Source: Oopsacas minuta
Taxonomy: Eukaryota > Porifera > Hexactinellida > Lyssacinosida > Leucopsacidae
Direction of reading: 5' to 3'
DNA length: 64,000 nt
Assembly: GCA_024704765.1 (NCBI GenBank)
Contig: JAKMXF010000333.1
Location: 1 to 64,000 of the forward strand
The position numbers and the translations under genes are program-made. Each line of letters starts with the position of its first letter. Position 1 is the stretch's first letter. The notes beneath the pieces are model-generated. The model searched no databases. It was not told where the DNA came from and worked only from the letters and a program-made list of their open reading frames with translations. Shown in pieces: positions 30,645 through 41,923 of this stretch.

Positions 30645-32753
30645 TCATAAACTTTCAAAATCATGGAATTCTATCATTTCCCAATAATATTTATACACGA
30701 TTTGAAAGTTAGGTAATCCTGTTTTGAGAACATCTATAGACTTTGACATATTTTTATTAAAGATACCCAGATTGTTACACTTGAGAGAGTTTGCATACTC
30801 TGCTCCAGCTAAAAGAGTTGCATTTGGATTAGAATTATAGACAACTTTATTAATATATTTCATGTAATCTTTACTTTTGTTATAAGATTGTTTCAATTTA
30901 TGAATCAGATCATCTTTCAGGTTACCACCAATGAAATAGAGACAAAGATTAACATTAGTAAGTCCAGCAGTTTCAACGATTTGTTGTATCAATATGAACA
31001 CATGTTCTGTCTCTACACTCAACTCAAACTCTTTACAAGCAATAGAATTACAATTACTGACTAAAGATATCCAACCAGACTCATAACCGTAGTTAACAAC
31101 AATACCGTTAGCAGTTCCATTACCAACACATACAGCTACACTTTGTGGTGTACAACGGATACATGGGTGTTGATAAGTAAAATGCAATAAATTACTTATC
31201 TTCAATCCTACGGAAGCACAATATAGAGGGTTAACAAGACAAAGCACTGAGGTTGTGCGTGGATATATTTTACAGTCAATATATAATCCATATAATATTT
31301 CTGGCAACAGAGTGATGTCATCAATCGAACCACGTTTAACTACTTGTGTACATTGATTTCCATATCCAGCCAATGCATTTTCCCCACAAAACCAACGATC
31401 ATAATTACCCCTCCTCATGTGTATATCATAAATACCAGATACACGAGCTACTACAGAGCGCATTTCACTGGTGTGAACCACTCCACTCTTATTGAGGACA
31501 TTAGCACATCTAATGTTATAACCACCCATATCGATAACAGCACATCTATCAGCAGATCGCATTCTAATTCTAGCTTTGAAGTTTCCATACCAATCAATTA
31601 CGAGTGGATTAATCGGAGTTTCGCTAAGATAGATATCCACCTTATGACCATGTGACCATCTTCTCTTATACAATTCAAACCACAACCCTCCATCCATCGC
31701 AAGATCATACCAAACCTTACAAACTTCCATACAAATTACAACATCCTTAGCACTCAAGTAGCTGAATATTTTGATATACAATTCGTATGGGAGTGTTAAT
31801 CTTTTCAATTCTCCGTAGTATTCATCACTAACACTACGTTGTGCTGCCATCTGCAAGCTAATAGCTCGTAAATATGTGTCTGTGAATCCTTCCTGATCAC
31901 CAACCTTCTCCAACAGGTTAGACTTACGATACAGAGTCAGGGCTGTGTTATAGGACTCAGATTGTGAGTACTTTAACGGATTGGGTATCATTTGTGTATC
32001 CATTCGACGAAACATCATTTCAGTTCTTAGAAGATACTTGACACCTTTCAATACAGGTGTACCCTCATGGAATGTATCATGATTGAATATCAGACCCATA
32101 CCAACAGATGGTTTAACCTTGTGATAGACATGCTTCCTATCCTTCTCATCTATAAATTTGGTTTCCCCACCTGTGTAATCAGTATTCAGGTATATCAGTA
32201 CTGTGTATACTGATGATTCATCCTCACGAGGTACCCAGGGTCCATCAAAATGAGGTGTGAAGTGTCCTCCACTTGTATATTTCATTATTTTAATACACTC
32301 ATTCAATCTTATTGGTCTCCAAGTACCCTCGTTACCAAATCCGATTGGTCTGATACGGATTACATCGTGACGTGTCAAGAGAGGTTGGATTCTAGCGAAA
32401 ATAGCATCTGCCATCTGATGTGATAGAGTCAGGATTCTGTCATTAACTCTATAATAGGTTGGGAATTTGTTTGATAAATTACCAAAACCAACCTTTTCAC
32501 ATTCTCGGATGAAAAACTTACATTCTTTCGGAGTTAGCAAATGTTTCAGAATGAAGCTATGACAGTTTGGAATGTCTGACAATTCTTTCCTATTGATATT
32601 TGAATGTGTGGCTTTGAGTGACTCACAGAAAGGTAGCGGGATAAAATTCTCCTTCGCTGTCTCCAGCATTGGCTTTGTGGTTATTTCCTTTTCATATTGA
32701 CATTCTTGAAAATTATTAATTAAGGCTGTAGCCATTTCTAATTGTATTAACAA
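30645..32753 (-). CDS. 2OG-Fe(II) oxygenase / F-box / actin-like tripartite protein
   Basis: Intact single-exon ORF of 702 residues; the start could also be the second Met (MATALINN, residue 7). Residues about 60-250 are a prolyl-4-hydroxylase-like double-stranded beta-helix: iron ligands H168-x-D170 (GGHFTPHFDGPW), ETKF, distal H229 (FHEGTPV) and a basic 2OG-binding residue near KYLLRTE. Residues 319-366 are an F-box (LTLPYELYIKIFSYLSAKDV...VCKVWYDLA), which recruits SKP1. Residues 404-680 read as actin fold: phosphate-1-like CAVIDMGGYNIRCA and phosphate-2-like GIVVNYGYESG, where actin has a DSGDG-type loop, so nucleotide binding may be weak or lost. Possibly an SCF adaptor joining hydroxylation to substrate ubiquitination; that is inference. 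Confidence 0.85.
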   Translation of the reverse strand: MLIQLEMATALINNFQECQYEKEITTKPMLETAKENFIPLPFCESLKATHSNINRKELSDIPNCHSFILKHLLTPKECKFFIRECEKVGFGNLSNKFPTYYRVNDRILTLSHQMADAIFARIQPLLTRHDVIRIRPIGFGNEGTWRPIRLNECIKIMKYTSGGHFTPHFDGPWVPREDESSVYTVLIYLNTDYTGGETKFIDEKDRKHVYHKVKPSVGMGLIFNHDTFHEGTPVLKGVKYLLRTEMMFRRMDTQMIPNPLKYSQSESYNTALTLYRKSNLLEKVGDQEGFTDTYLRAISLQMAAQRSVSDEYYGELKRLTLPYELYIKIFSYLSAKDVVICMEVCKVWYDLAMDGGLWFELYKRRWSHGHKVDIYLSETPINPLVIDWYGNFKARIRMRSADRCAVIDMGGYNIRCANVLNKSGVVHTSEMRSVVARVSGIYDIHMRRGNYDRWFCGENALAGYGNQCTQVVKRGSIDDITLLPEILYGLYIDCKIYPRTTSVLCLVNPLYCASVGLKISNLLHFTYQHPCIRCTPQSVAVCVGNGTANGIVVNYGYESGWISLVSNCNSIACKEFELSVETEHVFILIQQIVETAGLTNVNLCLYFIGGNLKDDLIHKLKQSYNKSKDYMKYINKVVYNSNPNATLLAGAEYANSLKCNNLGIFNKNMSKSIDVLKTGLPNFQIVYKYYWEMIEFHDFESL

Positions 32754-34485
32754 TTCATAAATAATCTATTTAGCTTAATCGGTATACCGGTTAAAATTTG
32801 ACACAACTAGAAAGAATTTTCCTTAGCTAAGCAGGATTTGTTAAAATTGGAGGCCAAAAAATTCTGCTTAATTGAGCCAATTTTGACAATTTTTCTAATT
32901 TATTCATATTAGTGATCATTGCCAACATGATTTCACGGAAGGCACCAATCTATCTTCAAATTCTATATTTTGGGTGGGTATGTCTACACCATACAGTGAT
33001 TATAATCTTTTAGGGGTCTGCGACTGATTAAATTGAGAAACGCTGCTATATCAAGTCGTTAATAGAAATTCCCCGGTTAATTCGAGACAATATGCCTGGA
33101 ACCGATGTGTCCAAATAATGGACTTTACTGTACGAAACAACTGTCTAATATCACTAGTGAATATTTCAGGGATTGTAATTTGGCGAGAGCACCTATAATA
33201 ATATTCATGTATGTATATATATGGTTGTGGGATATTTGATAATTGAGAACTACAATTTTATTTAATTTGGGAAATTAGATACTATACATTTATAACGAGC
33301 TTTTGGCTCTTCGTATTGCGCCTCGAAGTATCCATTATTCTCCAAATTGACGGCCCCTTTGAGAATTATAATATAGATATATTTAGAACTATGTAATTCC
33401 AAAATATACTTATATGGCATATTTATAATTGAATTATTTTGTAAGATCAACCCCCTTTGTAGCGATTGAGCGCAAGTATTTACGTAAATTTTGAGATTTT
33501 GCTAATTTATTTACTTTTATTCATAAAAACAACAATAAATGGTACAATTGCAAAATCTTACACCACCCAACTTTTTTCATGAGGTCAACATCCGTATATG
33601 TACCATTTAAGAACTCGTTGAGAGAAGTTGATAGAGCTAAAGAACTCGAAAATCGGATGAAAATTGACAAAGTTATGAAAATTTACTTCCTAAGCCAAAT
33701 CCTATGGGGAAAATTGTATTACTCACTATAGTCAAATTCTATTGATTATACATTACAACCACTATACAAGAATACGCATACTGTTGACACTGAGGTCATG
33801 CACCCTTGAAACTCTACTCTTTCATGCTCATTCGTTGCTATTCAGTGTATTTCACTGCTGGTAACTCTTGTTACAATTATGCGAACGCCAACGGATGATC
33901 AAGATGTGTTCGTATTAACTGGAATAATATCAATTGAATAAGCTTCAGTGAATCAGTTTTGGAAATTTATTCTATTCAAGGTAAGAACTTCAGATGTACC
34001 GTCTCCAACAGTATACTCATCTCAGTTGGAAGACTTGGACCATATTTCTTACCTTACTGAAGTTCGTAGCTCTTAACAGTTCCTCAATTCAAACCATTGT
34101 GTATACTTAGCAAGGCAGTAGCAAGCAGATTTCAATTGGTTAGACCGTAAGCTGACCATATACGAAATTTATGGAATTTGTGCGTTTGAAACCTGACCAA
34201 CGGGATCGTCTCCTACGGTCTTGTTGTGAATGATAAAATATTATTGCTTTTCTGCAAAGAGTAACATTAACGTAGCTATGCTAGATATCACATTACCATC
34301 TGTAGGCAACACAAGTGTACTGGAGTAGTATAACTAAAATATTAGCGAACTGAATTTCTATCTACTAAATGACATCTAAGCTAGTTCCACTACCTGACAA
34401 CTGAGAAGACCTACTCTATGTTAAGAAAGGTAAATCTATCCATTGTGGGTATAAGAGGGACTATTTAGCTAGGAACCTGACTGGG
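32754..34485. other. Spacer between divergent genes, with MITE relics
   Basis: Pieces of MITE-like ends occur (about 33065-33132, ending tttactgta, and near 33890-33950, gttcgtattaactggaataa). No gene seen. The region separates the oxygenase gene (leftward) from the TRAF-like gene (rightward) and presumably holds both promoters. Confidence 0.4.
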
Positions 34486-35665
34486 ATGGAGGAAGGATTT
34501 GTTGTTTGTCAGATTTGCTCTGGAATAATGCGGGAAGCTTCTGTGTGGGAAGGCGAGATAACTTGTTTAGTTTGTAGCGAATCTCAAGACTTAAACCCTG
34601 TTAGAATAGTACATAATGCTGTCAATCAATTGGAAGTTAAATGTCCTATCCTCAGAGATTGTACTTGGAATGGGAAATTATCAGAAGCTGAAAACCATTT
34701 AGATAATTGCAATAGCTTTAAATTACAATGTGTAGATTGTGAAGTAACAATTATTAGAGGTGAATATGATAACCATAAAGTGAATACGTGTATTTTACGT
34801 GAAATAAAATGTGAATACTGTTTTAAACAAGGAAAGGCTAAATATCAGGAAATACATAATGAAGTGTGCAATGAGTATCCTATTTCTTGTCCTAATAATT
34901 GTGGAGAAAAGTTTCCAAGAAGTAAATTATCTCAACACAAATCTAAATGTAAATATGAAAAGATTAGCTGTCCCTACACACAGTATGGATGTGAAGCAAA
35001 GTCTATGTTAAGAAGAGATCTCCTAGCTCACAAGAAGGAGTTCTATATAGAACATACAGACATGAGTCTAACTAGAATCAAAATACTAGAGGGTGAGAAT
35101 TCGCACTTGAAGAAGGAACTAAGTGAAATGGCAATGGAGGGAAAGATAATGAAACAACTTGATGGAGTTGAGTGGGAAATAAAGTATGTTTATAAACTAC
35201 CTAATAATGACAAGCTAGTAGGACCGATAGTCTATATTAACAACTACAAACTGGATAGTCTATATTAACAACTACAAACTGAGAATATTTCTCATCAAGG
35301 ACTCAATATTTTATAGAAATAAACTCCAATTCTGTCTAGAAAGGTTGCCTGGAGATTTTGACAGATATTTAGGGAGAGCCTACATAACTCAATACAGAGT
35401 TATTATTATCAATAAACAAGATATAACTAAATCATATTTAGATAATGAAATAATGGATTATGAGCTTTGTATCGGGAAATACAGTGAAAAGTTCGACTTA
35501 TCTCATTACCTTTATGAAGATTGTATTACTGCAGATAATTCCTTGTTTCTGAGATTCTACTTTGAAGTCAATTCTGAAAAGACTATGAAAGAATTGATGT
35601 CCTGTAACCAAGATATAAATAGACCCATCTATCTAAGTCTAAGACGATCTGATCCTTTTTATTAG
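34486..35665 (+). pseudogene. TRAF-like gene (TRAF zinc fingers and MATH), frame broken by a 28-bp duplication
   Basis: The first 260 codons give a degenerate CxxC N-terminus (VCQICSGIMREAS), TRAF-type zinc fingers at about residues 70-185 (CPNNCGEKFPRSKLSQHKSKC, CPYTQYGCEAK) and a short coiled coil (LEGENSHLKKELSE). A MATH/TRAF-C domain then starts (WEIKYVYKLPNNDKL). At 35226-35281 a 28-bp block is present twice, which shifts the frame to a stop. Counting the block once, the frame runs on through LRIFLIKDSIFYRNKLQF, PGDFDRYLGRAY and a C-terminal LRRSDPFY ending at 35665, completing a MATH-like domain. TRAF proteins are adaptors below TNF/Toll receptors. It may be a very young pseudogene, an allele or an assembly error. 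Confidence 0.8.
35226..35281 (+). repeat. Perfect 28-bp tandem duplication
   Basis: The block gatagtctatattaacaact plus acaaactg occurs at 35226-35253 and again at 35254-35281. 28 is not a multiple of three, so it alone destroys the TRAF-like frame. Confidence 0.95.
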
Positions 35666-36216
35666 GCCACATTTGGAAAACATATTCCCTTTGGTTAACG
35701 TATTCCCAAACTAATAACAAAACATCATAAGCTTCAATAACATACCTTGAATAGTTCTATTAATGTATCTTGTCTATTCTAGTTAGCTTAATACATCTTT
35801 GGTTTTATTCGCATGTTATCTATAATATTTAATAATTCTTGTTGATCTGTCAATTCATTATCTGAGTAGATAATTTCCGTGTACGTAATACTTTTGATAA
35901 TGTAAAGTTCTGAGGGTTGATACAAGAGTGAGTGACTTGTTACTTTATTAGAGAAGATGCTTTCTCAGACTACAACTAATGAGTAAGAGTAGAGTTATAC
36001 TTCTATCAAATGATTCAACATTCCTACAGAACTATAAGTAACACACAATATTGTAGTATTAGGAATATCTAAATGAATTTGTATGTGATTATTGATGACA
36101 TCAAAACTGACACCATTTACAATCTCAAGTGACCTACTCTATGTGAAGAGAGTTAAGAATGGTGAAACAATCCACTGCGGTATAAGAGGGACTATTTAAC
36201 TAGGAACCTGACTGAG

Positions 36217-36429
36217 ATAGAGAAAGGGCTTGTCGTTTGTAAAGTGTGTTCTGGAATAATGCAGGAAGCTTCTCTTTGGAAAGGGCAGACAACTTGTTTG
36301 GTTTGTAGTGAATCTCCATCAGGGTTAACCTCGGTTCAAATGGTAGATGATGCAGTCAATCAACTGGAAATCCAATGTCCTGATCTCTGCGGTTGCAACT
36401 TGAAAGGAACATTTTCAGAAGTGGAATAA
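36217..36429 (+). pseudogene. Truncated second TRAF-like copy
   Basis: Reads IEKGLVVCKVCSGIMQEASLWKGQ and so on, paralogous to the start of the gene at 34486. The start codon is ATA instead of ATG and the frame stops after about 70 codons. Upstream noncoding DNA (about 36130-36216, gacctactctatgtgaag...aggaacctgactgag) also matches 34410-34485, so the duplication included the 5' flank. Confidence 0.75.
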
Positions 36430-37013
36430 CATTTCGAATTTTTTCGAGCTTCTATCATTACTGTAGTAGTAGAGTACCACCTGAAGTGTTGGATTTTCAT
36501 TTTTCAATTTACTACTTTAAAGGAAAACTGGTTTAGAAGATAATTCTGTCTGCGACACTAAATATACAATGCAACATTGCATTGAATATTTGCTTGTAAC
36601 CAGATTGCATCCTGTATATGAAGTCGTTCAAACGTTACCATACTTTCCAACTCTTCCGTTGGTTGGCGGGACATCCAGATTTCTCGGCCCGGATATGTGT
36701 TGACTGTCAATGAGGCTAATGTTCATCCCAAACTTGCCAAACCCTTAATTGTTCCTCTATTTTGTAGTCCAGTCTAATACAAATATGATACGTCCGACTA
36801 TGTCCCGCTCAATAAGTCCCTTCTGTCCTGCTTTTTTCTTCACTCAGGTTAGAAAGTATGCGTTTCTTAACGCAAAATTCCCTAAATTTTGATTCACTCC
36901 TCCCTGTGTTACGCATTTTCACCGTTTTCAAAATGAATGAGACTGTCACACATCAAAAACCACCCCACTCGCCTTGTAACGTGAGTTATGTTTTGAACGG
37001 CCCTTATGTATAC
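36430..37013. other. Spacer, nothing recognised
   Basis: AT-rich DNA downstream of the truncated TRAF copy. No gene or clear repeat. Confidence 0.35.
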
Positions 37014-37179
37014 AGTTGCACCTCGTTAATTCAAACCCAGTTAATAGAATTCCCGTGTAAGGCGCACATATATTCGCATATATTCTGTTACCTACAATTG
37101 TTGTTCAATTTGTATTACTCTGACTAAGGCGAAGCAATTTTGACCGTTCGTTTGTGTTCGTATCAACGAAGTTAGGTTG
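37014..37179. mobile_element. TA-flanked MITE
   Basis: 166 bp between TA at 37012-37013 and 37180-37181. Ends CAGTTGCACCTCGTTAATTC and, inverted, CAACCTAACTTCGTTGATAC. Related to the element at 15238-15420 by its gttcgtat(c/t)aacgaagtt end. Confidence 0.65.
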
Positions 37180-37201
37180 TATGTTAGAAACAATTCATGT
37201 A

Positions 37202-37302
37202 CAGTGGAACCCCGAAATACGGTCACCCTCGGGACCGAGAAAAATGGCCGGTATATCGGAGTGGCCGCTATTTTGGGGTGACCGTTAAACGGGGTTCCAC
37301 TG
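37202..37302. mobile_element. 101-bp TA-flanked MITE, nearly palindromic
   Basis: TA at 37200-37201 and 37303-37304. Inverted ends CAGTGGAACCCCG plus (A/T)ACGGTCACC match at about 22 of 26 positions. Pogo/Tigger-like termini. Confidence 0.8.
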
Positions 37303-37650
37303 TACTATTTAATCGCATAGTTATTGATCCAGCTTCTCCCAAGGTGCGTTAGTAATGTTGGTACAAAGTTTTCATGGATTTCTAATTATTATGGGGGACA
37401 GAATATTATATATATGATACCCCCATTCCTGAATATAATCAGAGTATTAAGCGCTCCTCATTTTTTGGACCGCGTCTTGCTCCGTCTCTATTTTTAGATA
37501 GTACTTCTTCCTCAACACTATATAACTGGAGTAATACCAATTGAATAACCATTGTAGAGGCCTGATTTCTGTTGTTCGCCTTATGCAGAAATTCTTATTC
37601 AATTAATAGTGTTAGTATTAACTACGTTCCCCTATATTGCTTTTGAACAA

Positions 37651-37811
37651 CAGTGAAACCTCCACATATGGGCCTGTGGAAACGGAGTGAAAATAAAGCA
37701 TATTCCTAGTCTCATGCAAATGAACTTCCACAAACATGGGATTTGGCAGAAACGGGAAAATGAGGTAGCAATATTCGGCTTTCTGGCACTCCGTTTGTGG
37801 AGGTTACACTG
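37651..37811. mobile_element. MITE with CAGTG(A/T)AACCTCCACA ends
   Basis: 161 bp. Inverted ends CAGTGAAACCTCCACATATG and CAGTGTAACCTCCACAAACG. Right flank TA (37812-37813), left flank AA. Confidence 0.7.
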
Positions 37812-38765
37812 TATTCATATTTATATGTAACTACTGAATTTGGAGATTTTATAAAAATCCACTTTCACAGTATACCCGCTATATAGTGATTTTTTACTTC
37901 TCATTTATTTTACGCGTCTAAACCATGCATTTAGTTTCACGAATGGGTGTATTGGTAGGGATTGCTGTTATTCTTTCTCTAGTTACGTGAAAATGACATG
38001 ATTTATTTGAAATACCTTACTTGACCTTATCTATCGTAGATAAGACCTGGCCAAGCCTGTACAGATTATACGGGATCAATTGACAGCCCTGTAATTATAT
38101 TGCAAGTGCTAAAATATGGCTCAGCCTTCGAATAACGGACAGCTGCTCTGATTCCCAAAATATCCATTTTGCAGATGCTCTACTGTATATGATTATATGA
38201 ATAAGAGTATACTTTGATAATCAAAACGAAACAACGATGCAGTTTAATTAACTCATTACAAATCTCAAATTCCATTATAATCCATTAAATGCGTAGCATC
38301 AGTTTGTTAGTCACATGACTGAACAGCAAATCAAACATAGCACTGGCGATAATACCTGTTAGATTGGTCGCTTCCCTACCAGATGTGGCAATAATTTAAA
38401 TTTTTAATACTTTTACAAGAAAATGAGAGCAATAATAATCATATGTTCATCATGTTATGATATTTATGGGAGCCCAAATTCGAAACCAACCTATTATCCC
38501 CCGCGATCGCGGCCCAGGTATGCTCGTTGTAAACCTAATTCTACAAAGTTTTGAATTTGTTTACTTTTTATTTGTAAATGAAACAAATTCACCACATCCT
38601 GTTGACAATCATATTCTGAATCCGTTAAATATATACCACCACATGCATACATAGTTTGGTTAGTAATTATGTCAGTCTTTAATATTTTTGTGATTAACTC
38701 CATGCCATAATTGTCAAGCACCTCAACTTATACACTTACTAAAAGCCCGTTTAGCAGACGAACCA
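37812..38765. other. Upstream flank of the RING gene
   Basis: No gene. A stretch near 38115-38190 ending gctctactgta looks like another decayed MITE end. Confidence 0.35.
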
Positions 38766-39467
38766 ATGACTACTCCAGCGCCAGGTTCTCCTTGTGTGAT
38801 TTGTCTAGAACCAGATGTACAAGTTAGAGGCAGACTTAGCACGTGCAAACATATATTCTGTTTCTTCTGCATTTCCCAATGGGCCTTGGCTTCAAATACT
38901 TGTCCACTATGTAAATCTAAGTTTAGATGTATTTCCGAGTTGGTAGTTAGCACTGGAATTGTTCTGTCGAAGAAAAGAGTTGGCGAGAAATCTCAAGAAA
39001 TAGAGTCTGAATTTGATGAGTTAGATTTGAGTATTGATGACGTATCTGAGTTGAGGAATTCAATACGGAGTAAATACATGCGAGAGATTAACTCAATTGT
39101 ATATCAATCTGATTCTTCTGACGAAGACTTCAGCGAGTTTATTGTACCCGATCACTTTGATTCTGATAGCGAGAATTTTACCCCTCAGCTAGACTCGAAT
39201 ATTTTGGATGAAATTGAAGTGATTAGTGATTCATTTGATATGCAGGATTCATCTATTCCACAGGTGTTAACAAGTGTACAGTTAGAAGATAATCGAATTG
39301 TTTCAGAATATTTTCTACCAAATTCACGAAATGTAAACTCAAAGGCGGCTAAAGATCAGCCTAGAAACCATTTGAAGATTGGAAAGAAGGCGAAATGCCA
39401 TAAAATGGAAGAAGAAATTCTGGAGAATATTAGAAAATTTGGGAACACTGGCTGGATTTCGAAGTAA
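38766..39467 (+). CDS. RING-finger protein with acidic tail
   Basis: Intact 233-residue single-exon gene. A C3HC4 RING occupies residues 10-56: CVIC, C-x-H (CKH), CFFC and CPLCKSKF, followed by RCISELV. The spacing and post-RING strand resemble the RING of PHRF1/Topors-type nuclear E3 ligases. Residues 75-185 are rich in Asp, Glu and Ser (YQSDSSDEDFSEF, HFDSDSENF), and the C-terminus is basic (HLKIGKKAKCHK). Predicted E3 ubiquitin ligase, possibly nuclear. The closest family is a judgement by pattern. No PHD finger is present. Confidence 0.82.
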   Translation: MTTPAPGSPCVICLEPDVQVRGRLSTCKHIFCFFCISQWALASNTCPLCKSKFRCISELVVSTGIVLSKKRVGEKSQEIESEFDELDLSIDDVSELRNSIRSKYMREINSIVYQSDSSDEDFSEFIVPDHFDSDSENFTPQLDSNILDEIEVISDSFDMQDSSIPQVLTSVQLEDNRIVSEYFLPNSRNVNSKAAKDQPRNHLKIGKKAKCHKMEEEILENIRKFGNTGWISK

Positions 39468-41499
39468 TTCTTCTTATTACTTTATTTGGCAATTGCTTTA
39501 GTACAGCTTAAACTACAATAATTATTTGTATTGAACTGCTTCATTATTATTAAACAGTATCTAAATTCATCTGAACTATTTTCTGTTTATTTTAGAGATT
39601 ACAATTGTAATGAATGTGTGTTTTGTTTGGCAACTACTTGATCACATCAAATAGACATGCAGTAGAATATTGCTTCTATTGTTAGATAACTTAGTAACTG
39701 TGTAGGACCCAGCCTCGGGTCCAGAAGGGAACTCTCCTTAACATTAGCCCCAATTTCCCTGGGAAGGTACAAGTGATTGGGAGGGGCTTGATGAAACTGT
39801 GCTCAATTTTTTGTACCTGAATTAGATAAATATATTCAAAATTGAGCTCATCCTATAGGGAGATGCCCATTGTCATGAAGATATGCTACATACTTAAGTT
39901 GGTACGTCACTCTGGTAAATTAATTATCTTACTGTATGTAATCAGTTTTTAGCTGATTGGTATTTTCTCTCATTATTAGTACAGCGGCAATAGGAATACA
40001 GTAGTAAAATGGGAGATTTGCATCATTTTGCTGGTTATTACAGATTCAAACTTTCTGTATAGTCGTGGTAAATGTGTCTAGAATTTTATATATATTTTCT
40101 AATACCCTCCATTCAGGGGTTTATACAAGAATTACTGGGTCAGCACTTTTTAGGACGGTAACATATTGATCCTGTACAAAAGATTCAGTACTTTGTGGCC
40201 TACATAGTGCTGAACTGGCACTTTTAGGCCCCCGCCAAGCACCTAAATAAACCCCTGCTTCCATTTCATCTATTAAGTTAATTTTATTCAGTAGTCTTTA
40301 CTTCCAAACGTTCGTCCACAATTAATGGTAGTGGGGGCGCTCCATTCCTGGCCATTTCAAATGTACTTTTCGGTTAGTTTAGATTTTTGTTAATAGAAAT
40401 CTGGTAGCAGTTCTTTTTATTGAAATATCTTTTTGTTATAGTTTGTGTAATAATTTTGATTTACTTTCTGTGTAAAGATAACTTGCTATGTGAAGTAATG
40501 TGTTCCAGAATATGGCTTATTCGACACAATTAGGGACTATATTACATAATTGTTTTATTATAAAACTGAAAATCATCTTCTATGTAAGTGAAATTTTGGA
40601 ATTATATTGTTGTTTACTATTTAAGTTATATCAGTTCTGCGAGAGTATAACATAAATGCTGGCAAAAATGGTTATCCATATTTTCACGCCTTTGGGCTAA
40701 TATTTTAGATGATATTAATTATTTATAGCTGACGATTAATTATTGTTCATTTGGTAGAGCCAAGAGCGAGGTTTGAGTTGCACTCCCAGTCTGTCAGCTG
40801 GACATTTTTTGTAATTTCTTAAGGGGTAACCTTCTTTCTCAATATTCTAAGAATATTCTTTTACCGAATTTTCGGTGCCCTGTTCTTCATAACTATCCCC
40901 AGTGGCGTGCCATGAAGAAGCGCACCAGTTGAATGGGTTGACAACGTAAATCGAGCCTGGAGGTATGAAAAGTAGGTACATTATCTGTTCCAAGAATTGG
41001 GAATCACCTAGGGAATGATGTAACAATGTATTTCCTTCTGTCGTAGTGCATCAAATTGTAATGTGTTTAAACTCATTATTTCGAGTTTAACTCTTGATTT
41101 AAAAAACGAATTGTAACATCAACTCATCACTTGAATGAATTGAATGAGTTGATACACAAAACATGAGTATTTTTGTCAACTGAAAATGTGTTAATACAGC
41201 ACTGAATTTTAATTAATATATTATTTACAGATCTTAAATTTTATTAAAATTAGTATCTGGTTATGAATATCTAAGATTTATCACTTTTATGATTCTAAGG
41301 AAGTCTATTTGTAATTATATTTAACATTTCCCATTTGTAATTATAAACTAAATCCAGTAAATGAAAATCAAACAGATTCAGGTGTTTCGTCTGGATAGAC
41401 GAGATTTTTGCTACATTTGAGATCCTAAAAATACCAATTTACACTTTCAATGATCTTAAATGTATATTGACTTATCAGTTGTCATAAGCCAAAAAATGC
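39468..41499. other. Long noncoding stretch with a hAT-like MITE
   Basis: Apart from the element at 40114-40257 I see no gene. 'tatagggagatgccc' at about 39855-39870 recurs near 55833-55850, so another dispersed repeat is present. Confidence 0.4.
40114..40257. mobile_element. hAT-like MITE
   Basis: 144 bp with ends CAGGGGTTTAT...ATAAACCCCTG, flanked by an 8-bp near-duplication cctccatt/cttccatt (40106-40113 and 40258-40265). CAGGG termini and 8-bp duplications are typical of hAT elements. Confidence 0.7.
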
Positions 41500-41748
41500 T
41501 GATTCGGAATTTGCTTCGACATCTATCTTGCTGTTGCCTATAATGTTCATTATGATGTTCTTTTAGCTTTGACTAAATTTCATTCTGAAGATTTAATGTA
41601 GTTTTATATCTTTTCTTGAAGTGTGTTTCAATAAAAAAAGAAATCTTAATAAATGCATATACAAGCGTGAGAGCGTGAGAGTTTACAACCCTGGTGCCAA
41701 GGGATTTAGGTAACTTTCAGGGGAAGATTGGACCCTGATATAGACATA

Positions 41749-41923
41749 CAGTGGAACCTGCATAAACTGACACCAGTATAATCTGGCAGACCTGTATAAT
41801 CCGACTGTGTTTCTGATCTGAAATAGCTTCTGACAATACAAATACCTCTGCATAATCTGACAATTTGCAACCCCGACAATATTTTCATATCCGAACGAGT
41901 GTTGGATTATGCAGGTTCCATTG
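41749..41923. mobile_element. TA-flanked MITE
   Basis: 175 bp between TA at 41747-41748 and 41924-41925. Inverted ends CAGTGGAACCTGCATAAACT and CAATGGAACCTGCATAATCC. Internal 'ataatc(t/c)gac' motifs repeat. Confidence 0.75.

Noticed and set aside
38457-38721. Overlapping ORFs on both strands upstream of the RING gene
   Set aside because: No family resemblance; most likely chance frames in the gene's 5' flank.
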